Made by a program: the position numbers and the translations under genes. A stretch of DNA of 64,000 nt, from assembly GCF_046600735.1 (NCBI RefSeq), contig NZ_JBJMAW010000013.1:1-64000 (forward strand). Reading direction: 5' to 3'. This document shows, in pieces, positions 34,651-44,020 of this stretch (positions within the stretch are counted from its first letter, which is position 1; every line of letters starts with the position of its first letter). A model generated the notes under the pieces. It saw only the letters and a list, made by a program, of their open reading frames with translations. It was not told the DNA's origin and did no database searches. This DNA is from Novilysobacter_A longmucuonensis (GTDB lineage Bacteria; Pseudomonadota; Gammaproteobacteria; Xanthomonadales; Xanthomonadaceae).

Positions 34651-35340
34651 CGCCGAACCCCTACGCCTCCGCGTTCAACACCGATTCACAACTGAGGAGC
34701 CTCGGCCAAACGGAAATACCCGACGGCTGCCTTGTAGGAGGTTTCTGACGTCGAGGCGCGGCAACAACCGAGGGCGCGCGGCCGCTGAGTTGGGCACCCT
34801 ACTCCTGCCCCGGCGCTAGGCCATCACTGAAGCTGTCCAGGATCGCGAAGCGGAGTCCGGCCGAACGGAATCGAAGCACGGCGCCGGGGCATCCCTTAGA
34901 GGCTCAACTAGGCTGCACCTTGAAGCTCGGGGCGTTTGCAATCGCCTTGCCTCGGCGCGTGCGCTGGCACAGGCGGCATGGCGTACTCGGGCAGCTTCAT
35001 CGCGTCGCGGAAGTAGCGGCCCATAAGAAGCCGCGGGAACACCGGGCAGCGCGTTGCACCGCCACCCCCGCTTCACCTCGTCAAAGCATAGGTGGCAGGG
35101 AGGGGGCGATCGGTTCAATCGGCTCGGTGGATTGCAGCCGGCTTCCATCCGGCAGTCCTAGGGCACCGCGAGTCCGCTATGGGTCGGAAGCGGCCGTCAG
35201 CGCCCCCGATGAACTTCTTGGTTTGGCATGGCGCCGTGCATTCCGGCCATGCGACTGATCCGTAAGCGGGGTCCCGTTTCATAAGCCCTCCGTCCACCGG
35301 TGGAACGCGGCAAATGCCGGCGCCAACGTCAGGAGCCTGC
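34651..35340. other. Decayed region at the right edge of the island
   Basis: No intact gene is visible. A minus-strand frame around 34910-35025 reads MGRYFRDAMKLPEYAMPPVP and resembles a gene remnant but is not recognised. At 35199-35216, GCCCCCGATGAACTTCTT after GGAAGCGGCCGTCAGC resembles the island repeat and may be a fifth, worn copy. No attachment site could be paired with a left boundary. Confidence 0.4.
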
Positions 35341-36066
35341 TCACACCTGCGCCATCCCGCCATCCACAAACAACTCGACACCTGCCACATAACTGCTCTC
35401 GTCGCTGGCCAGGAACAGAGCGGCAGCGGCCACTTCCTCGGGGCGCCCCATCCGGCCCATGGGGATCATCCCCAGCAGCGCCTCGCGTTCCTGCGGGGTA
35501 GTCCACGCCATCATCGCGGTATCGGTGGGCCCCGGGCTGACCAGGTTGACGCGGATGCCGCGCGGCGCCAGCTCCGAAGTCCAGCTGCGTGCCAGGGTAC
35601 GCACTGCCGCCTTGGTCGCGCTGTAGACCCCGCGCGCCGGCACGCCCTTGCTGCCTGCGATCGAACCCACCAGCACGATCGAGCTGCCGGCGCGCATCAG
35701 CGGAACGAAGGTCTGTGTGGCGAACAGCAGCGCGCGCACGTTGAGGTCGAAATGCCGGTCGAAGTGGTCTTCGGTCACCTCCTCCAGCAGCGCCGGCTCG
35801 GACAGGCCCGCGCTGACCACCAGGATGTCAAGATGGCCTGCTTCATCGCGCAGACGGGTTGCCAGGCCATTCAGATCAGCCTGCACACTCGGGTCAACGG
35901 TCGCCGGGAGCGCACCCGCGCTTGCGGCCGCCGCTTCGATGTCCGGGCCGCGCCGGCCCGTGCCCCAGACCTGGGCACCCTCGCGCACGAAACGCTCCAT
36001 AACCGAGGCGCCGATGCCGCTCGCCGCGCCGATGATCAATGCCTTTTTTCCTTCCAGTCGTGCCAT
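35341..36066 (-). CDS. Short-chain dehydrogenase/reductase
   Basis: A 241-residue classical SDR. IIGAASGIGASVM is the NAD(P)-binding TGxxxGxG variant, Ser in LVGSIAG and YSATKAAVRTL give the catalytic Ser-Tyr-Lys, and LFVDGGMAQV is the usual C-terminus. The substrate is unknown. It is divergent from an HxlR-type regulator 100 bases away, a common pairing in which the regulator senses an electrophile or quinone and controls the reductase. Confidence 0.85.
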   Translation of the reverse strand: MARLEGKKALIIGAASGIGASVMERFVREGAQVWGTGRRGPDIEAAAASAGALPATVDPSVQADLNGLATRLRDEAGHLDILVVSAGLSEPALLEEVTEDHFDRHFDLNVRALLFATQTFVPLMRAGSSIVLVGSIAGSKGVPARGVYSATKAAVRTLARSWTSELAPRGIRVNLVSPGPTDTAMMAWTTPQEREALLGMIPMGRMGRPEEVAAAALFLASDESSYVAGVELFVDGGMAQV

Positions 36067-36166
36067 GTCCGTTGTCCGTTGAAGAATTGTTGGTGACCGA
36101 TATACGATCTATATTTGAGCTACTCAACGCACTCGATGCATACAAGGTATCGGGAGGTATATCGCC
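36067..36166. promoter_or_regulatory. Divergent promoter region of SDR and HxlR genes
   Basis: The AT-rich segment GATATACGATCTATATTTGAG (36098-36118) has the partial dyad TATACGATCTATA and is the obvious candidate for overlapping promoters and the HxlR dimer site. GGAGGTATATCGCC before 36167 gives the regulator a strong ribosome site. Confidence 0.45.
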
Positions 36167-36556
36167 ATGGCCCCCGTGACTGATCTGCAACTGGACGACA
36201 TGCGCGCCACGCGCACTGCCCTCGAACACATCACCAATAAATGGTCGGTGCTGCTACTGGCCGTCCTGTGCCACGAGCCGTCGCGGTTCAACGAACTGCT
36301 GCATCGGCTGGACGGAATTACCCACAAGGCCCTGTCCGACGCCCTAAAGCGGTTGGAACGCAATGGACTGGTGACGCGCACGGTGATACCGACCAAGCCG
36401 GTGGGGGTGGAGTACTCGATCACCGAGCTGGGTCAGTCGCTGCGCGAGCCCATCCAGAGCCTGTCCGCCTGGGCAACGCAATACGGGCCGGCACTGGCTC
36501 GCGCACGGATGGCGTTCGATCAGGCGCAAGCCGCACCGGTGCGTTCGAATCGATGA
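36167..36556 (+). CDS. HxlR-family transcriptional regulator
   Basis: The 129-residue protein has the HxlR winged-helix pattern: NKWSVLLLAVLCHEPSRFNELLHRLDGITHKALSDALKRLERNGLVTRTV followed by VEYSITELGQSL. HxlR proteins are small dimeric regulators that respond to aldehydes, quinones or disulfide stress and usually control the adjacent divergent gene, here the SDR. Only one cysteine is seen in the DNA-binding part (AVLCHEP). Confidence 0.85.
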   Translation: MAPVTDLQLDDMRATRTALEHITNKWSVLLLAVLCHEPSRFNELLHRLDGITHKALSDALKRLERNGLVTRTVIPTKPVGVEYSITELGQSLREPIQSLSAWATQYGPALARARMAFDQAQAAPVRSNR

Positions 36557-36908
36557 TTCCGGATCCGTCGAAGTCATGGCGGCGCATAGGTCCCTGCTAG
36601 TGGCGTCCGAGGTCGCTCAGCTGGCTATACGGACGATCACCTTGGTTTCGAAATCGGAAGGCGACGCGCACACAGTCGACTAAGCGAGAAAAGGCGGCCT
36701 CACTCACAGAGGATTGCCATGACGCGGATTTCGTTTCGCATCGCGGCAAGCAGCAACACCGTCCCGCCAGTTTCTCACTGGTCGTCCACAAGACCGCTAC
36801 GCCGTTTTGCAAGTGCCGCCGCCCTTAGCTAAAGGGGTTCCCCGCACATATAAGAGCTCGACGGGACGGGCCCTCAATTGATGCAGGGCCCGTCTCTTGT
36901 GTTGCGCC
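36557..36908. other. Intergenic stretch, no gene
   Basis: Minus-strand frames give a short run, EAAFSRLVDCVRVAFRF, without a start or family. Nothing else is convincing. It may contain the worn end of an old regulator. Confidence 0.3.
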
Positions 36909-37774
36909 ATGCGTCGCAGTCGCAGCAGCGGCTGGCTTCAGTACGTCATCGGCTCCGGGACGTGGAGAGTGACCCGGTCCGATGAGGGCCAGCCCTTCTA
37001 CTGCGCAGTGCTCGAGGGAGGCTGTCGGCTGGCGCTGGACGGCGAGAACGCCGTCGAGCTTCGTGCAGGCGATTTCGTCCTGGTTCCGGCCACCTTCGGC
37101 ATCACGATGTCCAGCCTTGCGGCGCCAATGGGCCATGCCGACTCCGTGCCAGCTGCGTCGGGCGGAGGAGTCTTCAGGATTGGAGAAGTCGATGGCCCCG
37201 CAGATCTTCACCTGATTGGCGGGCACTGTAGCTTCGACTCTCCCGACGCCGCGCTACTAGTGTCCTTGCTCCCCCGCCTGATACACGTGCGGGATGACTC
37301 ACGCCTGGCGTCACTGGTGCGCTTGGTCAGCGATGAGTCCCGTAACGCCCGGCCTGCGCGTGAGGCGATCCTCGCGCGGCTCCTGGAGGTTCTTCTCATC
37401 GAGGCCCTCCGATCCGGGCCCGGGACAACAGGATCTCCAGGGCTGGTCCGGGGCCTCGCCGACACCCGTCTTGCGGCAGCGTTGCGCGCTATGCACCGCG
37501 CGCCGGAAAGGCCTTGGTCGACTGATGAGCTCGCCAGGGAATCTGCGCTGTCGCGGTCGGCGTTCTTCAATCGCTTTCGGGAGGCGCTGGACATGGCACC
37601 GATCGCGTACCTGCTTGCCTGGCGCATGGGTTGGCGAAGAACTTGCTTCGTCGCGAAAGGCTCACTGTGTCGGAAGTTTCCCAGCGCGTGGGATATGGCT
37701 CAGCCAGCGCGTTCAGCGTTGCCTTCACCCGTTACGTGGGGCAACCACCAGTCAGCTATGCCCGCGAACCTTGA
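36909..37774 (+). pseudogene. AraC-family regulator, one-base deletion in the HTH
   Basis: The N-terminal cupin domain (LEGGCRLALDGENAVELRAGDFVLVPATFG) and first HTH (RPWSTDELARESALSRSAFFNRFREALDMAPIAYLLAWRM) are in frame. After WRM at about 37628 the frame is lost by one base. The next frame continues LAKNLLRRERLTVSEVSQRVGYGSASAFSVAFTRYVGQPPVSYAREP and stops at 37772. Without repair the protein lacks its second HTH and should not bind DNA. The family usually controls a neighbouring oxidoreductase or hydrolase. Confidence 0.75.
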
Positions 37775-37859
37775 GGTTTGGCTGCGTAGCCTGAGGGAGG
37801 CAAGACGCCGTCGGGTGAAGGGTTATCGACGTTGAGCGACGCGAATAGCCCACGCAAGT

Positions 37860-37933
37860 TCGCACGATTGTTCAATACCGCGGGATACAGGGCCTCCAGA
37901 CTAGCCTCGGTGACAAAGAAACGCCGTGACCGA
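37860..37933. repeat. Dispersed direct repeat B, copy 1
   Basis: About 74 bp beginning AAGTTCGCACGATTGTTCAA are repeated at 40899-40972 with few changes. No protein family was recognised in either strand. The remaining gap 37775-38227 shows no gene. Confidence 0.65.
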
Positions 37934-38227
37934 GGATTCCCGGGATCGCACTCACCCGCACCTTCAGGCGCATTCGTGATCGCTGATCCGGCACCGGTCG
38001 CGGCTAGGACGAATGCTGATAGCTAGCGATGCCTGTCAGTACGCGCAACTGCGCGCCAGCGTAGGGACCGCCGCCTGTTCGAAACGTACACGGAGTCGGG
38101 CGACAACCGTCCCCACGTAGCATTGAATCGCAGGATCAGTTTTGTCCCCGCAAGATCGGCGGCGCAGGGCTCAGGAACCCCCGCCAAAAAGGTTCTCCCA
38201 CTGCAGGCAGAGAGCGATGCTATCCCG

Positions 38228-39214
38228 ATGAAGCAAAACGGTATTCTCCTCACAGCATTCCCGCATCAGCGGCCGTACCTTCGGCATATCAAAGTGTGCG
38301 CGCTAACCCTGTTGGCGGCACTGACCACGTCAGCATATGCGGATAGCGACATACCGGTTCCGCCCAGATCCGAGCGCGCCTCGGAAATACGGCTGACCGA
38401 CAAGATCACGACGCTGCCTATCGTAATGGTCCGGGAGTTTCCCTTTATTGAAGGAACAGTTGCGGGTGTCGAGGGCAAGTTCATGCTCGACACGGGCGCC
38501 CAGGATTCGCTCAGTATCAATGACAACCGCGTACCGGTTTTAGACGCACGAACGATCGGCAGCGGTTTTTTTGGAAGCGGTCAAACCTTTAAGATTCGGC
38601 TCGTACCCGAACTGCAGGACATCCGCATCGGCGGGTTGATCTACCCTCGCGCGACTGCGGTCGAGAGCATGGACGCCCGCCTCCTTGAGGGAATTACACC
38701 CGACTTCATCGGCTGGATTGGCTACAACGCCTTCAGCGGACACGCCATGAAGCTGGATTACCAGAATCTGCGCGCAACTTTCTACCGGCATGGGGAGGCC
38801 GATTACCTGGAGTCAGAGCGAGTTGTCGCCGAACTGCCTTTCGAGACGCGGAAGCTGCCCAATCATCCCATTCAAGCGGGGCGTATAGGGGAAATGGACG
38901 TCGTCACGTCTTGGGATACCGGCCAACATGGCAACTTGTACACCAGCGAGGAAGGTAAAGCCCGGTTGCTGAGGGAAGGGCGATTGACTCCATCGCCAAC
39001 GAAGCCGGATAGTTTCGACCTTCACGGCTTGCGATTGAACGGCCACACGATGCCGTCCATCCCGTCGATCGCTGTCCACACGACACACTCTCCCGCCGCC
39101 GCGCCCATCGGGATAAGCGAGGCAGATTGGCTTGTGCTCGGCTACGCTCTCCTGCACCAGTTCAAGACCGTCTGGGACTATGACCGACAACGTATCTACC
39201 TGCTGGAGCGCTAG
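38228..39214 (+). CDS. Exported retropepsin-like aspartic protease
   Basis: This 328-residue protein has a signal peptide (LRHIKVCALTLLAALTTSAYA) and a domain with VAGVEGKFMLDTGAQDSLSIND, the single DTG active site of retroviral-type aspartic proteases, which work as dimers. A second weaker hydrophobic-Gly-Asp pattern occurs at VVTSWDTGQHGNLY, suggesting a pepsin-like two-lobed form. It ends FKTVWDYDRQRIYLLER, typical of bacterial periplasmic retropepsins. The start at 38228 is chosen because the signal peptide follows; the earlier start at 38123 has none. Confidence 0.7.
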   Translation: MKQNGILLTAFPHQRPYLRHIKVCALTLLAALTTSAYADSDIPVPPRSERASEIRLTDKITTLPIVMVREFPFIEGTVAGVEGKFMLDTGAQDSLSINDNRVPVLDARTIGSGFFGSGQTFKIRLVPELQDIRIGGLIYPRATAVESMDARLLEGITPDFIGWIGYNAFSGHAMKLDYQNLRATFYRHGEADYLESERVVAELPFETRKLPNHPIQAGRIGEMDVVTSWDTGQHGNLYTSEEGKARLLREGRLTPSPTKPDSFDLHGLRLNGHTMPSIPSIAVHTTHSPAAAPIGISEADWLVLGYALLHQFKTVWDYDRQRIYLLER

Positions 39215-39270
39215 GGAAGGTCTGGACAAGGCGTCTATCTGATCAGTAAATTCGGACGTGCTTCGCAGGC

Positions 39271-39540
39271 TTACCTGACATCTCCAGGCCTGCAGCCGAA
39301 CGAGGGGAGGACGGCTCGCCCGAACCCGATCTCGAGGCGCAGGTGCGGCTCGCTCACGTCCTCAGTCAGCGTTTCCAGCCGGGTGGTCCGGTGCACCAGC
39401 CTTGCACCCAGTTCCTTTTCGAACGATGCCAGGCGGGCGCTTGCCGCTGCAGGCGTGACGCCGAGGTCGCGTGCGGCGGCACTGATGCTGCCTAGACGGG
39501 CGACGCGTACGAACAGGGTCAGACCACTGAAATTCATCAT
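39271..39540 (-). pseudogene. Truncated LysR-family regulator
   Basis: Only the HTH remains: MNFSGLTLFVRVARLGSISAAARDLGVTPAAASARLASFEKELGARLVHRTTR. After LTEDV the sequence departs from the family (EPHLRLEIGFG...) and stops, so the effector-binding domain is missing. It is divergent from the alcohol dehydrogenase-like gene 200 bases away, which it probably once regulated. Confidence 0.7.
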
Positions 39541-39740
39541 GTCATCCAGCCAAAAAACGGCAAGTGCGGTTGCGCACATGAACGCCGAATGCATCGCTCC
39601 GGCGGCGTAAATGACGTGCGAGAGCGCCGGAGCTTCAACGGTTCTTTGAAGCTGATTCAGCCCCGCGCCGGCTACCGGTGAGTGGGTCGCCACGCGAGCA
39701 TGGCGCACCGCCACCGACGTGGCACCGATAATACCGTCTC

Positions 39741-40724
39741 ATGAGCCACACAATGAAAGCCATGGTGTTGACCCGCTTCGGCGACGGCGATGCGTTCGAA
39801 CTCCGCGATGTCCCCGTGCCAGCCGTCGGCGCGCGCCAAGTTCGGGTACGCGTGCATGCCACCGCGGTCAATCCGCTCGACTACCAGATCCGTCGCGGCG
39901 ATTACGCCGCGTATGTACCGCTCCCGGCGATCATCGGGCACGACATCTCCGGCGTCATCGAGGAGATCGGCTCGGAGGTGACCGAATTCCGCCCGGGCGA
40001 CGCCGTGTACTACACCCCCAAGATCTTCGGCGGCTGGGGCTCCTATGCCGAACAGCATGTGGCCGATGTGAACCTGGTGGGCCGAAAGCCGGAGAACCTG
40101 AGCCATCTAGAGGCGGCCAGCCTCACCCTGGCCGGTGGCACCGTCTGGGAGGCCTTCGTCACCCGAGCCCAGCTGGCCGTGGGCGAAACCATCCTCATCC
40201 ACGGCGGGGCCGGCGGTGTGGGCACGCTCGCCATCCAGATGGCCAAGGCCATGGGCGCACGGGTGATCACCACCGCGCGTACGGAACACCACGCATTCGT
40301 GCGAGAACTGGGCGCAGATGAAGCGATCGATTACACCTTGGTGGACTACGTGGACGCGGTGGCGGAGATCACCCAGGGGAAAGGTGTCAACGTCGTGTTC
40401 GACACCATCGGCGGCGACACGCTGACCCGCAGCCCGCTGGCATTGGCCGACTTGGGTCGCGTGGTCAGCCTGGTGGACATTTCCGCACCGCAGAACCTGG
40501 TCGAGGCCTGGGGGAAGAACGCGGCCTACCATTTCGTCTTCACCCGCCAGAACCGCGGCAAGCTGGACGCGCTCACCCGTCTGGTGGAACGGGGGCAGGT
40601 GAAGCCGGTGATCGGCGCGGTGTTCCCATTGGCGCGCATGGGCGATGCCCATCACCTGCTGGAGAACGGGGCCCAGCATTCCCTGCGGGGCAAGGTGGCC
40701 ATCGACGTGGCGGCGGCGCAGTGA
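39741..40724 (+). CDS. Quinone oxidoreductase / medium-chain alcohol dehydrogenase
   Basis: A 327-residue MDR-family enzyme. VTVHATAVNPLDYQIRRGDY-type N-terminus, IIGHDISGVIEEIG, and the NADPH-binding motif ILIHGGAGGVGTLAIQMAK are seen. The catalytic-zinc cysteine and the four structural cysteines are lacking, which points to the zinc-free quinone-reductase branch. It would reduce quinones or activated alkenes with NADPH. The adjacent LysR is broken. Confidence 0.8.
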   Translation: MSHTMKAMVLTRFGDGDAFELRDVPVPAVGARQVRVRVHATAVNPLDYQIRRGDYAAYVPLPAIIGHDISGVIEEIGSEVTEFRPGDAVYYTPKIFGGWGSYAEQHVADVNLVGRKPENLSHLEAASLTLAGGTVWEAFVTRAQLAVGETILIHGGAGGVGTLAIQMAKAMGARVITTARTEHHAFVRELGADEAIDYTLVDYVDAVAEITQGKGVNVVFDTIGGDTLTRSPLALADLGRVVSLVDISAPQNLVEAWGKNAAYHFVFTRQNRGKLDALTRLVERGQVKPVIGAVFPLARMGDAHHLLENGAQHSLRGKVAIDVAAAQ

Positions 40725-40898
40725 TCACCGAGATGGCATTGCTGCGTGTTCAAACCGGCATGAACAGGCCGTTCGAGGCAGCCTTCAGCAATGTGGCTCC
40801 CCTGCGAAGCTTCGACGAGCCCGCGCGACTACTCACTGGTCGCGCGGTTGTATGGGCTAGGGATCATCGATCGCTGGACGACGCGACCAGCCGAGACA

Positions 40899-40972
40899 AG
40901 TTCGCACGATTGTTCAATACCGCGGGATACAGGGCATCCAGACTTGCTTCGGTGGCAAAGAATCGCCGTGAT
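40899..40972. repeat. Dispersed direct repeat B, copy 2
   Basis: This is the second copy of the 74-bp sequence at 37860. It begins AAGTTCGCACGATTGTTCAA and ends in CAAAGAATCGCCGTGA, with about six differences from copy 1. The rest of the gap 40725-41032 has no gene. Confidence 0.65.
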
Positions 40973-41032
40973 TAGGCTCTCCAGCGGCGATTGCCAGCGC
41001 AAGGTTTTGTCAAATTCGAAAGGAGACTTGCA

Positions 41033-41566
41033 ATGACGCGCGATGTTTATGCCAGGACCGCGAAGATCTCCGAAGCACCGGCTCCCAGTGTGGCCATCCC
41101 GACCGGGCCCAACAGTCCGCTCGCGCTCCTGCAGGCCGTCCTGGAAAATCCGACCGATCTTGAGCACGTGCGGAGATACACGACCGGCGACTTCATGTAC
41201 GTCTCGCTCAACTATGAACATCCAGAACTGAAGCAGATCATGCCTTGGGCCGGAACCACCGCCGGTACGGAAGGGCTCGTCCAGACCTTCAAGGATGTCT
41301 TCACCTTCTGGTCGGTGGTCGCGTTTGAGCCGCAGGACAGCTTCGAGAATTCCGATGGCGCCGCCATCTTTGGCTACTTTACCTATCGTTCCAACACGCT
41401 TGGAAAAACGGTGACCTCACCGCTGTCGATTCTGGCGCGTGCCAGGGATGGCAAGCTCAGCTTCGTGCAATTCATGGAAGACACTTTCGCCACTGTGCGG
41501 AGCTTCCGTGAGAGCGGGACTTACCGTATCAAGGCCGATCCCAATGGCTCGGAATTCGACGTGTGA
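41033..41566 (+). CDS. NTF2/SnoaL-like protein
   Basis: The 177-residue protein has the cone-shaped NTF2 fold pattern: TDLEHVRRYTTGDFMYVSLNYE, GTEGLVQTFKDVFTFWSVVAFEP and GKLSFVQFMEDTFATVRSF. Members bind small hydrophobic molecules, either as isomerases/hydrolases or carriers. AAAGGAGACTTGCA gives a strong ribosome site at 41033, so the upstream in-frame ATG at 40991 is not used. It opens the first plus-strand cluster. Confidence 0.75.
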   Translation: MTRDVYARTAKISEAPAPSVAIPTGPNSPLALLQAVLENPTDLEHVRRYTTGDFMYVSLNYEHPELKQIMPWAGTTAGTEGLVQTFKDVFTFWSVVAFEPQDSFENSDGAAIFGYFTYRSNTLGKTVTSPLSILARARDGKLSFVQFMEDTFATVRSFRESGTYRIKADPNGSEFDV

Positions 41567-41821
41567 GCCTGTTACTTGAACAGCGTCGGTTTGCGGTCGA
41601 GGCGCTGGTCTTGCGCTGTTGCGCAGGTTCCAACCGCCTCGGTGGCGGGATCGAGGCAACCGACGTCGTTGATGACGCAGCAGGACTCTCTGTGGCCGCA
41701 ACACGCTGCACCGCAGTCGCCAAGTGGTCCCTTCTGCCAAAGCCCGACTCTGACGCCCTCCACGCATCCATCTGAAGTACCCCGACATCGGCGATGACCG
41801 AAAGTCGGCAGGAGAAACGAC

Positions 41822-42715
41822 ATGATTGAACTCGTCATCGAACAACGTCGCCGCGATCTGGGCGGTGGCATGCAAGTCGGCCGGGTGCTGCCCTTCGCCC
41901 AGCGCCGCATGGTGGGTCCCTACATCTTCTTTGACCACATGGGGCCGCTGGATCTTCCGCCGGGCATTGATCGCAGCGTGGATGTCCGCCCGCATCCGCA
42001 TATCGGCCTCTCGACCGTGACCTACCTTTTCTCCGGTGAGGTCATGCATCGCGACAGCCTGGGTAATGCACAGGCAGTCCGCCCGCGAGAGGTCAACTGG
42101 ATGACCGCCGGCCGGGGCATCACGCACAGCGAGCGGTTCGAGCACGCACGGGCGCACGGCGATCACTTGCATGGCATCCAGGCCTGGGTTGCGCTGCCGA
42201 AAGAGTTTGAAGAGACCGCTCCCGCCTTCTCCCACCACGCGGGAGACGATCTGCCGCAGTGGAGTGACGGCGGGGTACACGGACAACTCATCGCCGGCAG
42301 CGCCTACGGCTTGACCGCGAACGTCGCGACGCACTCGCCGCAGTTCTACGTGCATCTGGACATGGAGCGGGGCTCAACGGCTGAAATACCCGCCGACCAT
42401 CCAGAGCGTGCGATCTACATCGCGTCGGGCTCGATAGAGCTTGGCGGCGCCACGTACAGCGCCGGCGGGATGCTAGTGCTCGGCGCGGGGCCGTCGTGGC
42501 TGAGGGCCCTGGAGCGTAGCTCGGTGATGCTGCTGGGCGGCGAGCCGATCGGCGAACGCTTCATCTACTGGAACTTCGCGTCTTCGTCGAAGGACAGGCT
42601 CGCGCAGGCCGCGGCGGACTGGGAGGCGGGTCGCATGAAGCTGCCCGACGCGGACGACTCCGAATTCATCCCGTTGCCGGTCGAGCAGGCGCCGGCTGCG
42701 CCGGCCATGTCATGA
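41822..42715 (+). CDS. Pirin-family protein (cluster 1 copy)
   Basis: A 297-residue bicupin. VDVRPHPHIGLSTVTYLFSGEVMHRDSLG holds the His-x-His and His/Glu metal ligands, with ITHSER further on, so the iron site of pirins with quercetin dioxygenase activity is present. A second cupin domain follows from residue 190. Pirins open flavonols or act as redox-sensitive co-regulators. It lies 255 bases after the NTF2-like gene. A second, unlike pirin is at 62914. Confidence 0.85.
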   Translation: MIELVIEQRRRDLGGGMQVGRVLPFAQRRMVGPYIFFDHMGPLDLPPGIDRSVDVRPHPHIGLSTVTYLFSGEVMHRDSLGNAQAVRPREVNWMTAGRGITHSERFEHARAHGDHLHGIQAWVALPKEFEETAPAFSHHAGDDLPQWSDGGVHGQLIAGSAYGLTANVATHSPQFYVHLDMERGSTAEIPADHPERAIYIASGSIELGGATYSAGGMLVLGAGPSWLRALERSSVMLLGGEPIGERFIYWNFASSSKDRLAQAAADWEAGRMKLPDADDSEFIPLPVEQAPAAPAMS

Positions 42716-42946
42716 GCACCCCGAAACTCGGGACTCCTGTCTCCCGCCCCCGGAGGCACGTTGATGCTCGCATGCAGCTTGGCGAGTTTCTGGTGCTTTG
42801 ACTTCTGGCCGGCATCGCATTGAGTGCATTGGGCCGCCAGCCCCATCCATGTAACCGGCGGGTTCGCCCTCGTCGCAATAGCGACCTGCTCCATCAGGGC
42901 GGGACAGGACCGGCGCAACGAAGCATCCATCCAACGAGGAACCGCC

Positions 42947-43888
42947 ATGAAGTTTTTGATGCGTCCCTTCGTCGCCGGCGTGCTGGCCATCTCGCTGCAG
43001 TCCGGCGCCGTCGCCCAAGCCACCTCACCTGCCAAGGAGACCGCGATGACCCTCACCAACGATACCGTCACCACCCGCGACGGCGTCCGCCTCTACTACA
43101 AGGACTGGGGCCCGAAGGACGGCCAAGTCGTCACCTTCAGCCACGGCTGGCCGTTGAACTCGGACAGTTGGGAATCGCAGATGCTGTTTCTGGCCGATCG
43201 CGGCTACCGCGTGGTCGCCCACGACCGTCGCGGCCACGGGCGCTCCAGGCAGCCGTGGAACGGTAACGACATGGATCACTACGCCGACGATCTGGCAGCG
43301 GTAATCGAAGCACTCGATCTCAACGACGTGACTCTGGTCGGATTCTCCACCGGCGGTGGTGAAGTCGCGCGCTACATCGGTCGACACGGCACTGCACGCG
43401 TGAGCAAGGCCGTGCTGGTGAGCGCGGTGCCGCCGATGATGCTGCGGACCGACGACAATCCGGACGGCCTGCCCGTCGAGGTGTTCGACGGAATGCGCGA
43501 GGCTTCGCTTGCCAACCGTTCGAAGCTGTATCTGGACATCGCCTCAGGTCCGTTCTTCGGCTTCAACCGTCCCGGCGCCACGCCCGACCCGGGCCTGATC
43601 CAGTCCTTCTGGGTGCAGGGCATGCAGGCCGGCCACAAGAACACCTACGACTCGATCGCGGCGTTCTCGGCCACCGACTTCCGCAGCGACCTGGCGAAGT
43701 TCGACGTGCCCACCCTGGTCATCCACGGTGGCGACGACCAGATCGTGCCGGTCGACACCTCGGCGCGCGCCTCCGCGGCCCTGGTCAAAGGCGCTCGCCT
43801 GATCATCTACCCCGGCGGCCCCCACGGCATTGCCGACACCCACAAGGACCGGCTCAATCAGGACCTGCTGAGCTTCCTGAAGGAGTAA
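42947..43888 (+). CDS. Exported alpha/beta hydrolase (non-haem peroxidase type)
   Basis: A 313-residue protein with signal peptide (MKFLMRPFVAGVLAISLQSGAVAQ). The core has LVGFSTGGGEVARYIGRHG with nucleophile Ser in GFSTGG, Asp in VIHGGDDQIVPVD and His in YPGGPHGIADTHK, the triad. FSHGWPLNSDSWE is the oxyanion loop. It closely resembles the cofactor-free chloroperoxidase/aryl esterase group. The start at 42947 is chosen for the signal peptide and CGCC-ATG spacing. Confidence 0.85.
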   Translation: MKFLMRPFVAGVLAISLQSGAVAQATSPAKETAMTLTNDTVTTRDGVRLYYKDWGPKDGQVVTFSHGWPLNSDSWESQMLFLADRGYRVVAHDRRGHGRSRQPWNGNDMDHYADDLAAVIEALDLNDVTLVGFSTGGGEVARYIGRHGTARVSKAVLVSAVPPMMLRTDDNPDGLPVEVFDGMREASLANRSKLYLDIASGPFFGFNRPGATPDPGLIQSFWVQGMQAGHKNTYDSIAAFSATDFRSDLAKFDVPTLVIHGGDDQIVPVDTSARASAALVKGARLIIYPGGPHGIADTHKDRLNQDLLSFLKE

Positions 43889-44020
43889 CGCCGACGCGCT
43901 CCGATACCGCTGACGGATCTTTCCGTCGGCCGCATCCGATCCACGACAGCCGGCCGACGCATCGCGACACCGGCGTCATCCAAGCCGAATTCCCCAACCC
44001 ACCCGCCTTCGAGGAAGCCC

